From positions 22,758,620-22,822,619 of the forward strand of contig CM068373.1 of the NCBI GenBank assembly GCA_034769895.1: a DNA stretch of 64,000 bases, given 5' to 3'. The notes under the pieces are model-generated. The model saw only the letters and a program-made list of their open reading frames with translations. It did no database searches and had not been told where the DNA came from. The DNA comes from Magicicada septendecula. Taxonomy: Eukaryota; Arthropoda; Insecta; Hemiptera; Cicadidae. Made by a program: the position numbers and the translations under genes. Positions 20,150 through 31,929 of the stretch are shown here, in pieces; within the stretch, counting starts at the first letter, position 1; each line of letters begins with the position of its first letter.

Positions 20150-23107
20150 GGCCAACCTCGATTACAGTTGACACAGGCGCAACAGTATCCATTGTGCGGC
20201 CCGACGTAATGAAAGATCTCAAGCCAATCTAGTGTTCTTGCAACTTACGAACAACTACTGGACGGCCTGTAAAAGTGTTTGCAAAAGTGGAGATACACCA
20301 ACGCCTCGGTCGACTTGAGTTTAGTCATCAAGTACTTGTTGGAGATTTTGTGGATGAAGCAATTCTTGGTGTGGACGTTATGAACACATACGGATTTATA
20401 GTCGACTTCAAAAACAATGTCTTGAGAATTGAAGGAGAAGAGGTAATGCTGACGACATCAGAAAAATCGATGGACGTCATAAACTATGTACCCGTAACTG
20501 TTCCGCCAAACTCCGAAAAGATCATCATGGTTAGAAACGAGGTAGATATTATGGGCAACCAGCGCTCAATATTCAAACCCCAGGTAGTCAGCACATCGGG
20601 CATACTAATTGCCAGAAATTTAGTAAAACCTGACGAAACCGGAAATGTACCTATTAGAGTGGTGAATATTTTGGATCAAGCTGTCACTTTACAAAGCAAT
20701 ATGCTCCTAGGCAAATTGACTCCTGTGGCCTGGGTAGCTGGAATGACGCAACGAAGCTCCAGTGCTTCGGATACTTCCAAATTACCAGAGGAACTGCAGG
20801 AATTGTTGAACAGATCTTCTAACGACCTCTCACGTGGTGAGGTAAAAGAACCCATTTTTCACATGAATTCAAAGATTGTTTTGCAGTTTGGGGACAGTCA
20901 CTGGGAAGAACCTCTCTTGTGCAACATCGCATCCATACCGAGGACACAAAACTGATACGCCAACCTCCTCGAAGGCCTCCATTATCTAAGCAAAAGGAAA
21001 TGCCTGGGTTAGTACAGGACATGTTGACAGAGGGAGTAATCGAACCTTCGTCAGGTGCTTGGTCTTCTCCTGTAGTGCTAGTAGCGAAGAAGGATGGTGG
21101 ATTGCGTTTCTGAGTATACTACCGGAGATTAAATGACGTTACAAAGAAAGACTGCTATCCATTACCTGGGGTGACGATACACTCGACTCGTTGTCCGGAG
21201 CACAGTGGTTTTCCACATTGGACCTGAAGAGTGGATATTGGCAAGTGGGTCTTCATCAAGAAGACAAGGACCGCTTTCTCGACCCCAAGTGGCTTATTCC
21301 AATTTAACGTCATGCCATTTGTATTCTGTAATGCACCGGCAACATTTGGAAGATTGATGGATCTGGTGCTTCGAGGCCTGACCTGGAGAACTTGCCTTGT
21401 TTATTTAGACGATGTCATAGTCATCGGGAAGACTTTCAAAGACCATTTGAAAAGCCTTAAGGAGGTTCTAACTAGAATTCACCGTGCACAACTGAAGCTG
21501 ACCTCGAAGAAGTGTTCTCTATTCCAGAAGGAAGTACAGTATCTGGGCCATCTGGTTTCGGCAGCGTGTGTTAACATGGATCCTATTAAAGTAGACACCG
21601 TAAGAGACTGGCCAGTGCCGAAGAGTAAACACGAAGTTCAGATCCTCCTGCGGTTATGCTCATATTACAGACGTTTTGTGAAGTGATTCGCTACTATTGC
21701 TAAACCACTACATGAGCTAACGGAAAATAAACGAAACTTCCAGTGGTCGAGGGAGCGTGATCAAGCATTTAGGACTTTGAAAGTTGCATTATGTTCACAG
21801 CCAATTCTCGCTTTCCCAGATTCCGAAGGGAAGTACATTGTGGATACAGACGCAAGAAATACTGGTCTAGAAGCAGTTTTGTCTCAAGTGCAAAACGGTA
21901 AAGAACGAGTAATAGCGTATTACAGCAAGACAATTTCTAAGCCGGAGAGAAATTATTGCATCACAAGGAGAGAGTTGCTGGCAATCGTCCGAGAGTTGGA
22001 GTACTTCCATAAATACCTCTATTGAAGAGAGTTTTCCCTACGTACCGACCATGCCGCGATTGCATGGCTGTTGAGATTTAAAAATCCGGAAGGACAGTTG
22101 GCAAGGTGGCTTGAACGTCTGCAAGAGTACAACTCCAAGGTACAACATCAACGGGGGCGCCTACATGGTAATGCAGATGGCTTATCACGAAGACCATGCC
22201 CGGTAGGCTGCCGACATTGCCACAGAAAGGAAGAACAAATCTCATGCGAACATGTTCAAGCCATCACTGTAGATTTACTGGCAGACGGCTGGACAACACA
22301 AGACTGTCGACAAGAATAGTTGATTGATGAAGACATTGGACCAATCTTGACAGAAAAAGAGGAAGGTCGCCGCCCAGACTTTCAAAATATCTGCCATGGT
22401 TCCGAAGTGCTGAAGGGCTACTGGGTACAATAGGACTCTAACCTTAGAAAAAGGACTGCTGAAAAGGGCTTGGGAAAGTGCAGACGGACGAGACGTAGTC
22501 ATGCAGTTAGTAGTTTCCCGAAGTAAAGTGCGGTCTATTTTGAAGGAGATGAATGATGGAACATCTGAAGGGCATCTTGGCGTTAACAAAACCCTTGACA
22601 AAATACGAAAGCGATTCTATTGGCTTCATCTTCGCCACGACGTAGAGGAATGGGTTCGGACGTGTGAAATATGTGCTGCAAGTAAGGGCCACAAACCAGA
22701 AGCAGGGGAAAATGAGACAGTTTAATGTTGGACTGCTGTTCGAGAGAATTGTCATAGACATTGCTGGACTATTCCCAGTTACTGACGGTGGAAACCGGTA
22801 CATCATGGTAGTAGTTGACTATTTTACTAAGTGTGTGGAAGTCTACGCAATTCCAAATCAGGAGGTTACCACTGTGGCAAAGCAGTTAGTTCACAACTTC
22901 TGTTGCATTTATGGAGCCCCTATGGAAATCCATACGGATCAAGGAAGAAATTTCGAATCAGGAGTGTTTAAAGAATTATGCCGTCTACTCGGAATTCGAA
23001 AGTCCAGGACAACGCCTCTGCATCTTCAGTCGGACGGGATGGTTGAGAGATTCAATAGGACACTTGAACAGCATTTTTCGAAGGTTATTGACGTGAACCA
23101 AACTGAG
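20150..23107 (+). pseudogene. pol: Gypsy Pol pseudogene: protease, RT, RNase H, integrase
   Basis: Domains appear in the Gypsy order with several frame changes and stops. Protease: DTGATVSIVRPD near 20166 and AILGVDVMNTYGF in the 226-residue frame 20275-20955. RT: GVIEPSSGAWSSPVVLVAKKDGG near 21035-21110, and [15 protein letters not shown] and VYLDDVIV in 21231-21686. RNase H: VDTDARNTGLEAVLSQ and ITRRELLAIV in 21777-22025, RTDHAAIAWLL near 22040. Integrase: zinc-binding HLGVNKT...CEICAASKG in 22501-22725, core DIAG, HTDQGRNFES and GMVERFNRTL in 22664-23122, giving the D, D, E residues. These are the domains missing from 13779-17221. The polymerase is dead as written. Confidence 0.85.
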
Positions 23108-23285
23108 AGGGGGTCTTCATGAGTTTGAAGCAAGTATCGACAGACTAATTAGACTGGCCTATCCTGAAGCGCCAGAAGATTTTCGAACGAGTTTTGCGAT
23201 GCAGAAATTTACTGTCGGTGCCCGAGATAACGAATTACGGCAAGTGTTACGAATGGCAAGACACCAGAACAGTGCTGACGTCCTG
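23108..23285 (+). pseudogene. Gypsy gag fragment fused after integrase
   Basis: From 23108 the sequence resumes the gag region equivalent to 15315-15490 (GTTTGAAGCAAGTATCGAC, then TGGCCTATCCTGAAGC and GCAAGACACC blocks). Gag following integrase is the reverse of the normal order, so this is a breakpoint or a template-switch product. Confidence 0.65.
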
Positions 23286-23290
23286 TAAAA

Positions 23291-23757
23291 GCGATTGTGG
23301 TATGTACGCATAAATACGATTATCTTACAAGTTTGAAGTCTTATTGTGAGCAACCATCTATGTGTTTGTGTGCACTAACGTTGATTTTTGCCTTCACTTT
23401 AAAATAAAATACTGAGAACCAAATGCCAGTTAAGCTGCCGTCAACGCTTTGTCTGCTACAATGCCGACGGTAAAAAATTTACCGCCATTTGCGATACCGA
23501 ATCTGCATATAGACGCATATCAATCAGAAAATCAGTATGCAGCCAACACACACTGTCAATACCATGTATAAATGGTGTGATGGGCTAACATTTTTTGGTA
23601 AAAATAGATAAAACAATCAACTGTGTAAGACCAAAATAAATAACTGAAAGTAAAAAACTAAAATTTACCTACTAGATAGCACCACGCTATTTCATCCAGA
23701 CGATTTATGTACATGAACTGTTTGGAGAGCTTGATTGTGCTTGCATAATTAATAACT

Positions 23758-23812
<55 letters not shown>

Positions 23813-24660
23813 TTCAAAATAAATATGTTTTACTTTTTAATTTTTTACAAAACTTTTGTTTTGCTGTTTTACATGTAACAAACTACATCCTAATATGAAA
23901 AATATTTAATGTATTTTGATATCATGCAAATCAGTGAACTAAATGTATCCTGACTTGCATGTTTTAGAAAACAAACCTTTATTTTAATAAAACGAAGCTA
24001 TGGATAAAATGAAGGATATACGAAGGACACTATGGATGCCTTTCTTTTTAAAATATTTGCAAGATGCTTGATAATACAATTTTCAGGACTAATTATTTAT
24101 ACATCGTCTAACTGCAAGGTAATTTTTATTTCTTTAATCATTTAACATTTATATGACTTCAGTGACCACATTATTCAAAAGAACCGAAGGAACTCTGACG
24201 AAGAAGTAAACCTACTGGATCATATTATACTTTACCTGCACCAATAACTTAAGTTGTTATAAATCCGCGTAGTGTCAGCACTAAATTGACGAAGATAAGG
24301 TGGCAGTCGATAGTGGCAAGAAGGGATGAATCACATGCTAAACATAATTTACACAGTACTTTGTAGACAGACACAAAGGATACTAAAAATATTGCTTATA
24401 AGTAAGAGGGTTAAGATGGCGTGGCAAATATAATACTGGACATCATGAGCTCTTGGCCAGGACAGCAATTTAAATAACACTTTTGAAAAAGATGCAGAAG
24501 AAGAAGCAGAGCCCCATTTATCCAAAATATAAATCAAATAAATTATGGAAACTGAGCGGTTTAGAAACCACTTATAATAACTAAAGATATCTTGAAAGAC
24601 ATCCTTGAATAGGTATCCAAGTCACTTATTAACAAAATCTGTATAATATTTACCTTATTT
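23291..24660. other. AT-rich intergenic with TG microsatellite
   Basis: No gene was recognised. A (TG)n tract of about 50 bp lies at 23764-23813 with a short CG interruption near its end. Confidence 0.5.
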
Positions 24661-24740
24661 CTTCCGTCGTGTGACTTCGTTTTGCGTTTTAATTTGATTT
24701 ACGCGTTTCGAGACATATGTCTCGTCATCAGAAATAAATA
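24661..24740 (-). ncRNA. PLE tail with hammerhead-like ribozyme, ACGCGT class
   Basis: On the minus strand: CTGATGA (24725-24731), extra C, GAGAC/GTCTC stem II, GAAA, ACGCGT (24701-24706), then the tail AACGAAGTCACACGACGG found in the copies at 47480-47505 and 56450-56470. Stem I is only two pairs as written. No protein is next to it. Confidence 0.6.
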
Positions 24741-25054
24741 AAATAAAAATTCACTCTTAGCGAATTATCTTGTCTTTTTTTTTAAAGATATCTGCTTGAA
24801 ACAACGGCATTACGTGTAGAAAATAATAAAATCATAGAATGAGACACAAGGATACATTAAATGAAATTGTTATATGTGTGATATCAAGAAATGTCGTAAC
24901 TGCAGGCCTAATGTCGAAATGTAGGCCTAATTGGTTTCGTATAATTTTCACTGAAACACGGCTAGGTTTCTAAAACACATGTGTTAAGTTCAACGATTAA
25001 AACAAATATTTTTTCATTCAATTATTATTACGTTACTGAGAAACAGGAGAAGTA

Positions 25055-27476
25055 TCTATGTATATAAAAGCCAAATACCACTCACTCACTCATACACTCA
25101 CTCATCACGAAATCTCCATAACTATAAAGCCTACAAACTTCAAATTCGGCAAATATGTTCCTCTTGGCTTCTAGGTGCTCGATAAGAAAGAGTTTTGAAA
25201 ATTTTAACGCCTAACCGCGAAAAAATGCGTAAGTCCGCTAAAAACCGTGACACCAATAATGCAGCTTATTTTCAACTGTACGTTTCCTGGAAGCCTAATG
25301 TTTATTTTTTTACTTTCCTTTAGACTTTTGGGGAGTTACTAAAACAGTATTTTTTCACCTAACTTATAATCAAGAGGAGGAGCGAAGATAATCGCGAAAG
25401 AGTTCACTTTGTCCCTCTATTCTTTGCTATGTGGCGTTGAGGGTTTATTTTAAGTTGTAAGTTCGGCACATATATTCCTCTTGGTTTCTGGGTGCTCACT
25501 AAGAAAGAGTTTTGAAAGTTTTATCGCCTATCCGCGAAAAAAACACGAAAACCGCAACACTGATAATGGCGCTTTTTTAGTTGTGTCCTTCCTGCTGTAC
25601 TTTTTTTCCACCACCTTCACGAGAGCAAGCAGCCGTTGTCGCCAACCGTGAACACCTGAGTGAACTGTCTTATGATACCAACTGTTCAGCTGTCCGAAAC
25701 AGTTGCTGTGAATGTTCCAAAATTAAATCAAGAACAGAGGGAAGCCTACGATGAATTCATGCACATCATTGCTTCTGATTCTGGGCAGTTGTTCTTTTTG
25801 ACGCTCCTGGTGGCACTGGCAAAACGTTCTTGATCAATCTGTTGTTAGCCACTATTAGGGGTGAAAGGAACATCGCCGTTGCCGTTGCTTCCTCAGGTAT
25901 TGCAGATACCTTGATCGACGGAGGCAGGACGGCTCAGTCGGCCTTCAAGTTACCTCTCAATCTGAATCATTCTGAGTCTGCACTTTATAACATCTCTGAG
26001 CAGAGTGACATGGTTCGCGTGCTTCGAGAAGCCAAAGTTATTGTGTAGGATGAGTGCACCATGGCCCACAAGGGAGGTATTGAGGCTCTGAACAGGGCGC
26101 TCCAGGACATTAGGGGCCGCAACCATCTTATGTGTGGAGCTACGGTGCTTTTGACTGGTGATTTCAGACAGACCTTGCCTGTTGTGCCACGGGGGACACG
26201 TGCAGATGAAGTCAAGGCCTGTCTCAAGTCATCCCTCTTATGGCCTAATATCAAAGTCCTGTCCTTGAGAGTTAACATTGCGTGTCCACCTCCAACGTGA
26301 CTTGAGGGCAGAGGAGTTTCCTAACTTATTCCCTGATATTGGTGATGGCAAGGTTTTTGGAAGAGGAGAGAAGAATAAATATTCCTGGTAACATTTGCGA
26401 TGTTGTGGGAGATCTGATCAGCTTCAGTGGCAGAATATAACATTGATCAGGCTAGAGAGGATTGCACTTCATGGCTGAGGGGAAGAGTTATTCTCACTCC
26501 AACAAACGACTAAGCCAACAGCATCAACAACTTTCTGTTGGAGAAGCTGCCGACTGAGCATACGAGTTATGAGTCTGTGGACCCTTTGGTGGAGGTCGAG
26601 GATGCTGTAAATTACGCTGTGGAGTTTTGCGTACTCTCGACCCACCAGGAGTACCACCTCACGGCCTCTACTTCAAGGTTGGTGCTCCAATCATGCTGTT
26701 GTGCAATGTAGACCCTCCGAAACTGTGCAATGTCTCCAGGCTTCTGCACAAACATGTCATCGAAGCCACGATTTTCACAGGCGTCGGTAAGGGAGAAACC
26801 GTCATCATCCCCCGAATTCCTCTGATCCGATCAGACTACCACTTTCAGTTCAAACGTCTGCAGTTTCCCGTTATGGTGTACTACGCCACGCCCATCAATA
26901 AGGCACAGGGGCAGAGTTTAATAGTGGCTGGTTTGGATCCGTGGAGTGACTGTTTCTCCCATGGCCAGTTGTACGTGGCATTCTCCAGAGTCAGTTCAAC
27001 TGACAGCCTGGTCATCCTCCAGCCAGAGAGCAAAAGCAGGAATGTTGTCTACAGGGAGGTCCTGAGCACTAAATCTGAGAGAGCAACTGAAATTATATGC
27101 TAAGCAAATTATTAGCCTGGCTACGTAGACCAGAAAGCCAGGGGTGGTGGTGGAATCAAAGGGATCAAGCCCATCTATTTTATTGTTGTTATACTGACAA
27201 TAAAGGGCTGTCTTAATCTCTAACGGAAACTTTGCTTACCCTCTCTAACTAAATAATACAGCGTCATTTTAACAACTCATTAATTTGTAAGCTTAAATAG
27301 TTGATTGATCAAGCTTGATAAAATTGATCATCTTCAAATTCATCGAGCTTAAATAGTTTCTCTTAGTTAAAAAATACCGATATCTAAGCTTCACAAATAA
27401 CCTATTTCTATTTTCTGATTTTAAATTCTGTTTTTTTTCTGATAATCACCGTAGCAAAGCACGGGTATCCAGTTAG
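25055..27476 (+). mobile_element. Helitron with decayed helicase
   Basis: The 5' end TCTATGTATATAAAAG and the following ACTCACTCACTCATCACGAAATC stretch are typical of animal Helitrons. Near the 3' end (27447-27470) an imperfect hairpin (CCGTAGC AAA GCACGG) precedes CCAGTTAG, a diverged form of the usual CTAG end. The flanking bases are A (25054) and T (27477), the A/T insertion rule. There are no terminal inverted repeats or target duplication. The Rep nuclease half is missing. Confidence 0.75.
25700..27103 (+). pseudogene. Helitron Pif1-type helicase pseudogene
   Basis: Several frames together show a superfamily 1B helicase. The Walker A block APGGTGKTFL lies near 25803-25835, then AVAVASSGIADTLI; Walker B is DECTMAHKGG near 26050, where the preceding codon is a stop (tag at 26047-26049). 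LLTGDFRQTLPVVPRG is near 26150, and C-terminal blocks [18 protein letters not shown] and [12 protein letters not shown] lie within 26627-27103. Helicases of this type unwind DNA during rolling-circle transposition. Frameshifts near 25800 and 26300-26620 make it non-functional. Confidence 0.8.
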
Positions 27477-27490
27477 TTAGTATATAAACA

Positions 27491-27741
27491 TTTTAACATG
27501 ATAATGTTTTTAGGCTGGGGTTCATTCACAAAATGCGTGATGCGTCATCAAAAAATGTAACGCTTCCACACTTTCGATTCCCCACAGTCTAGAATTCTTC
27601 GGTCTGTGTCATTTTTAACATGATAATGTTTGTTATATAGTAAATATATTTGACGAGAAGAAGACTATATTTACGTTACGTTATATTTACGTTATATGAA
27701 ACACATTATACGTTTCAAAAGCCTAAAAACATTATCATGCT
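27491..27741. repeat. inverted repeat just after the Helitron
   Basis: CATGATAATGTTTTTAGGCT (about 27497-27516) recurs inverted at about 27722-27741. A second direct copy of TTTTAACATGATAATGTTT lies at 27610-27629. The 250-bp unit could be a small non-autonomous element or a decayed PLE end; it has no coding content. Confidence 0.45.
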
Positions 27742-28449
27742 TCGATGTTTCGGTTTCGTCGAAATTCTTTGTGTGTAAAATTGGTTGAAACTAGGCTGTG
27801 GCCGATGACTGATTTACTTACATACTACAACTTTTATTTATTATAATTTTTACTCTTTTTCTGCTGGTGCCTGTAGCTCTCTTGAGTTCCATGTGCTACA
27901 GTTCGCATTTTTTGAATCGTCTATGGTTTATTCTTTGAACAATTGCTGTATTACCTTCCAAGTTAATCTTTTAATTTAAGGTGCATTCTATAAGAGCTCG
28001 CGTTTGTTTTGCCTTATCATTCGCCATAAGCATAACGTTTACACATTTTTTCCTATTGCGTAACATTTCGGAGTCAATATTCCCTTTTCTGGCTATTAAG
28101 AATTTAGTGTGTAATTATGTAATGAGTGCATAATATTTTTTGTCAGTAATTCCAGACAGATGGAATAGTATTGGTGAATCGCTCATTTCTTATCATGCGC
28201 TTTATACTAATGTAATTCAAAATTTATTTACTTTTTAAAAAATATCTAATTGATAAACTACCAGATTCTAGATGATTTACTTGCTTTAAAAGTAGTTAAG
28301 ACCAATAATGAACTAACAGAAGAATCATATACTTAACGTAAACAGATACGTTATAGTAAGTAATGGTCGTTACTATTATTAAGATTTTGTATATTCCTTA
28401 TGCAGTGGATCATTATTTTTACGTCCTCAAATTCGTAGTGAACGTCGAT
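27742..28449. other. AT-rich intergenic, nothing recognised
   Basis: No coding or repeat structure was seen. Confidence 0.5.
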
Positions 28450-28886
28450 CAATGAATTTTTCCGTTGAAGGGTTTGTGAAGATTGGTCAAAAATAACACA
28501 AATTTTAAAATATTTGTGTCGACGTTTCGACAATATATTATTGACATGATCAAGACAATTGTTGCTGAGCTGTTGCGACACGAAACACACAGTTTGGTGC
28601 GTGTGCTCGCGGGTGTTTGTGTCAGGTGGCATACACGTATATATAAGTACTGAAACCATGTAATGCTCCCCTTCTGTTATACATAATTGTCCCCTTCTGT
28701 TACCGAATATGAGTTTAAAACTAAAGTTACCAGAGCACAAAATTGTGTTCGGTGTCGTAACAGCTCAGCAACAATTGTCCAGATGATGACAATAAATATT
28801 GTCGAAACGTAGACAGAAATATTTTAAAACTTGTGTTATTTTTGACCGATCCTCACAAACCCTTCACCGGAAAAATCCATTATTTT
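28450..28886. repeat. inverted repeat with degraded hammerhead-like cores
   Basis: Arms of about 130 bp at 28452-28580 and 28750-28885 are inverted copies sharing TTGACC/GGTCAA, TAACACAA and CAGCTCAGCAACAATTGTC blocks. The right arm (plus) reads CAGATGA, a TGACAATA hairpin ending TTGTC, GAAA and ACGT. The left arm (minus) has a similar hairpin, GAAA and ACGTCGAC. Both first core boxes are mutated, so activity is unlikely. The loop 28590-28745 is also found at 31395-31550. Confidence 0.55.
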
Positions 28887-29639
28887 TACAAGTACTATTA
28901 CAAAATTTTGTCGCATTATTGACAAAAATATCAAACTCAAAACTTTTTCATCGTTTCCTTAAAATTTTTAGGAGCCCGTATTAGAAAATATTTTTATTTA
29001 ATTTTTAATGTACTTTAATGTCTATTAGAAACTTACTATCAATACTTTCGAAACAAAGAGGGGAGAACGCACTGAAAGAGGGATAGTTTGTGGCAGTATT
29101 GATGCGTCGTTCGTTAAGCAGTAATATTAAATAAATTATTTCGTCATTACGAACAAAACTTTGAATCTGGAAATCCTTAATTAATACAGAATTCACGATC
29201 GCAGACTACAAATTTGGACATCTGTTACCAGTGTTACAGACGACGGCTTGGAACTTTGGACGAACAAATAATAACAAGCAGACAACAACGTTCAGCATTT
29301 AAGTTTATTACTATTTTAAGAGTACTGACGTCTTGGCAAAGTTACGAAAGTTTAAAATCAAAACGTACACCACTTAGGAAACTAATACAAATTTACCATA
29401 TTCAAAGTCACAAAATCCACACTTTCCAAATTAATATAGGGACTCTTAGGACTAATATTGCGCAAATACGTTGTTATGTTAGCCCATTTCTGTCCCATTT
29501 GCCCATTTGCTTGTAACTGTGTATTACATGAATAACAAAGGTTTCCTCTGATAATAATTGGACGATTAAAATGTTTTCATACTCATAAAAATTTTGTAGT
29601 TGTAAGTATGTTAAATTTTTTAAGCAATATCCTGCAATT
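28887..29639. other. AT-rich intergenic, nothing recognised
   Basis: A 100-residue frame at 29214-29516 has no recognisable domain and no supporting signals, so I leave it unannotated. Confidence 0.45.
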
Positions 29640-30465
29640 ATTGTATTGTTGTGGGAGTCTCTCTGAACGGTGAAAGAATAAATAACATACGTTATGCCGA
29701 TGATACCGTCATGTTTGTAGATAACTTAGAGGGGCTGCAACAACCAGTGAATAGAGTGACAGAAAGCAGCCATAGATATGGTCCAAACATCAATGTTAAT
29801 ATAACGAAGCTAATGATTGTATCTAAGAACAAGTTTACAAACTGCACCCTTAGTATAAACCAAAAGCCAGTTGAACGTGTAAGCAAATTTACATATCTTG
29901 GTACTATAGTCAATGAACAATAGGACCTCTCTCAAGAAATAAACAGGAGAATTAAAAAGGCAAGAGCAGTGCCCACTAGAATCAGCAGTTTATTCAAAGG
30001 TTACGATTTAACAATAAACACAAAGATGACACTTTTACGCTACTACGAATTCTCGGTCCTCTTCTACGGTGTAGAATCTTGGACTTTGACTGAAGCCACA
30101 ACTAAAACATTGCAATCTCTCGAAATGTGGTTTTACCATATATAATACTGTGCATTTCATGAGCACCACATTTAATTAGCGTTGAAGTTCTTAGAAAGAT
30201 GAAGAAAGAAAGAGAAGATATTAACACAGTGAAAATAAGAATCCTTCAGTATTTGGATAATCTTATGAGAAATGAACAGAGATTTTACTTATTGCAGTCC
30301 ATACTACAGGGAAAAGTACTTGGAAAGAGAGGAGTTGGGCGACCAAGAATATCATGGCTGAGAAATTTAAGGACCTGGTTTGGCATGAATACAACTGACT
30401 TATGCCGTGCAGCAATACAGAAAGTTAAAATAGTCTGTACGATATCCAATATCCGAAACGGATAG
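29640..30465 (+). pseudogene. RTE-like reverse transcriptase fragment
   Basis: The frame from 29651 reads GVSLNGERINNIRYADDTVMFVDNLEGLQ, with the RT catalytic YADD, then FTYLGTIVNEQ and a stop at about 29922. After the stop the same reading continues (LLRYYEFSVLFYGVESWTL). The frame at 30199-30465 has the C-terminal tail LQSILQGKVLGKRGVGRPRISWLRNL. This is the palm-to-thumb and tail region of a non-LTR polymerase. It lacks the endonuclease and N-terminal RT blocks and carries a stop and a frameshift. Confidence 0.75.
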
Positions 30466-30850
30466 GAACTATCAGAAAATGAAGATTGTATTGTTAAAAT
30501 GAAAAATTATAATTGTACGTTTAACATTCTTAACAAATTATAATAATTATCCTAATATTAAAATTATTAGAATACGTAATCCTAACTATTTAATTTTACA
30601 CTTTTATCTTCCGTTGTCTAAACCTTTTTCAATTCCTGTCTTCATATCCAAATGCTTCATGTTTAAAAGAGCATTGCTCTAATAACTGAAATATTTTAAC
30701 ATGTAATATTGTGTGTTAAATTAAATACCGGTACCTGTTTGAATAAAATATATTTTTTTAAAACCATGTTCACGGTGTCCAAGCCACTATATAACATAAT
30801 AAATTAATTTAATTTACCTCCGTCTTATGGCTTCCTGATATTCTTCTTGC

Positions 30851-30891
30851 CACTAACGCGTTTCGGAACCTATGGTTCCATCATCAGAGTG
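30851..30891 (-). ncRNA. hammerhead-like ribozyme, intact, ACGCGT class
   Basis: On the minus strand: stem I CACT, core CTGATGA, extra T, stem II GGAACC/GGTTCC, GAAA, ACGCGT, cleavage-site T, and stem I AGTG. Four perfect stem I pairs and a six-pair stem II make this one of the best copies in the window. Confidence 0.75.
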
Positions 30892-31159
30892 TAAAATTAA
30901 TAAGTCTAAAAGACGTCGTTAGTCATTAAACATAAAAATAAAATTGCACAAACACACACACTTAGAAACGAAATTTTAACCGCACACGCGAGTCTTAGAG
31001 TGCGCACTCGACGATCGCTCGCGACACACTCTAATGCTCGCGAGTGCGCACTCTAAGACTCGCGTGTGCGGTTAAAATTTCGTTTCTAAGTGTGTGTGTT
31101 TGTGCAATTTTATTTTTATGTTTAATGACTAACGACGTCTTTTAGACTTATTAATTTTA

Positions 31160-31200
31160 CACTCTGATGATGGAATCATAGGTTCCGAAACGCGTTAATG
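31160..31200 (+). ncRNA. hammerhead-like ribozyme, partner arm, damaged stem I
   Basis: Core CTGATGA (31164-31170), GAAA (31187-31190) and ACGCGT (31190-31195) are intact. Stem I reads CACT against AATG, so one pair of the partner arm is lost. Stem II has one A/C mismatch relative to the other arm (GGAATC versus GGAACC). Confidence 0.65.
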
Positions 31201-31255
31201 GTAAGAAGATTATCAGGAAGTCACAAGACGGAGGTAAATTAAATTAATTTATTAT

Positions 31256-31929
31256 AAATATTTTGTCACTTCTTGTAATGCAGGAATTGCACTGAACTGA
31301 TAAAAATTAGCTTCATTGGATATGACTGAAAGCTTCTAGATTAGATATAGGTCATATTACATCAAAAATAGTTTAACTAGGTGTACATTAGAGATGCGCG
31401 AGCACGCATGAGCGCTGAGTGCGCGTTTGTATCAGTTGACACATAAATAAGTATTGAAACCATGTAATGCTCCCCTTATGTTATACATTATTGGTTGACT
31501 GATTATGAGTTCAAAGCCAAAGTTACCAGAGCACAAAATAGTGACCTGATTTCAATAGTTTTAATCATCCCAATAATTGTATTATTTAGGTAACGAAATG
31601 TCTGAACATACTCAAGCGTAAATAATTGCCCCCAGTAGCAACGTAATTATATCGCTGTACGTTCTGTGACAACATCGCTGACAAAGTGAAAACATTATCA
31701 AGTTATCCCGGTTGTCAAGTGAAACGGAATGTTTCAAATTAAATAAAATTTTCTCCACCCATTAGTGCATGCCCTGACTTTAACTGAATACTTAATATTT
31801 CACTTCATTGTGTAACTGAGTTTTAGTGACCTACGGCAGATCTAGTGTCAGCGTTATTAACTTTTACTAACTATTACAATTACAAGAATAATATCAATAA
31901 TCAATTACTCCATAAATTTTTTATAGAGG
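31256..31929. other. AT-rich segment with a dispersed repeat copy
   Basis: 31395-31550 matches 28590-28745: TACTGAAACCATGTAATGCTCC-type block, TTATACATAATTG and CAAAGTTACCAGAGCACAAAAT. It is therefore a second copy of the sequence trapped in the loop of the 28450-28886 inverted repeat. The rest shows nothing. Confidence 0.5.

Larger units (their letters stand above)
30790..31255. mobile_element. inverted pair of PLE terminal segments (ACGCGT class)
   Basis: Arms of about 220 bp (about 30795-31015 and 31030-31255) are inverted copies running from the AATTTACCTCCGTCTT tail through the ribozyme to a GC-rich centre of GCGAGTGCGCACTCTAAGAC type. The loop is only about 20-25 bp. Arm-to-arm differences are few. 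The structure equals two PLE ends joined head to head, with no coding part. Confidence 0.65.

Noticed and set aside
23764-23813. TG tract as a regulatory or Z-DNA element
   Set aside because: Nothing but the simple repeat is visible. Similar GT runs occur at 47968.
29214-29516. 100-residue plus-strand ORF
   Set aside because: No domain, no splice or promoter context and ordinary AT-rich composition. Chance open frame is more likely.
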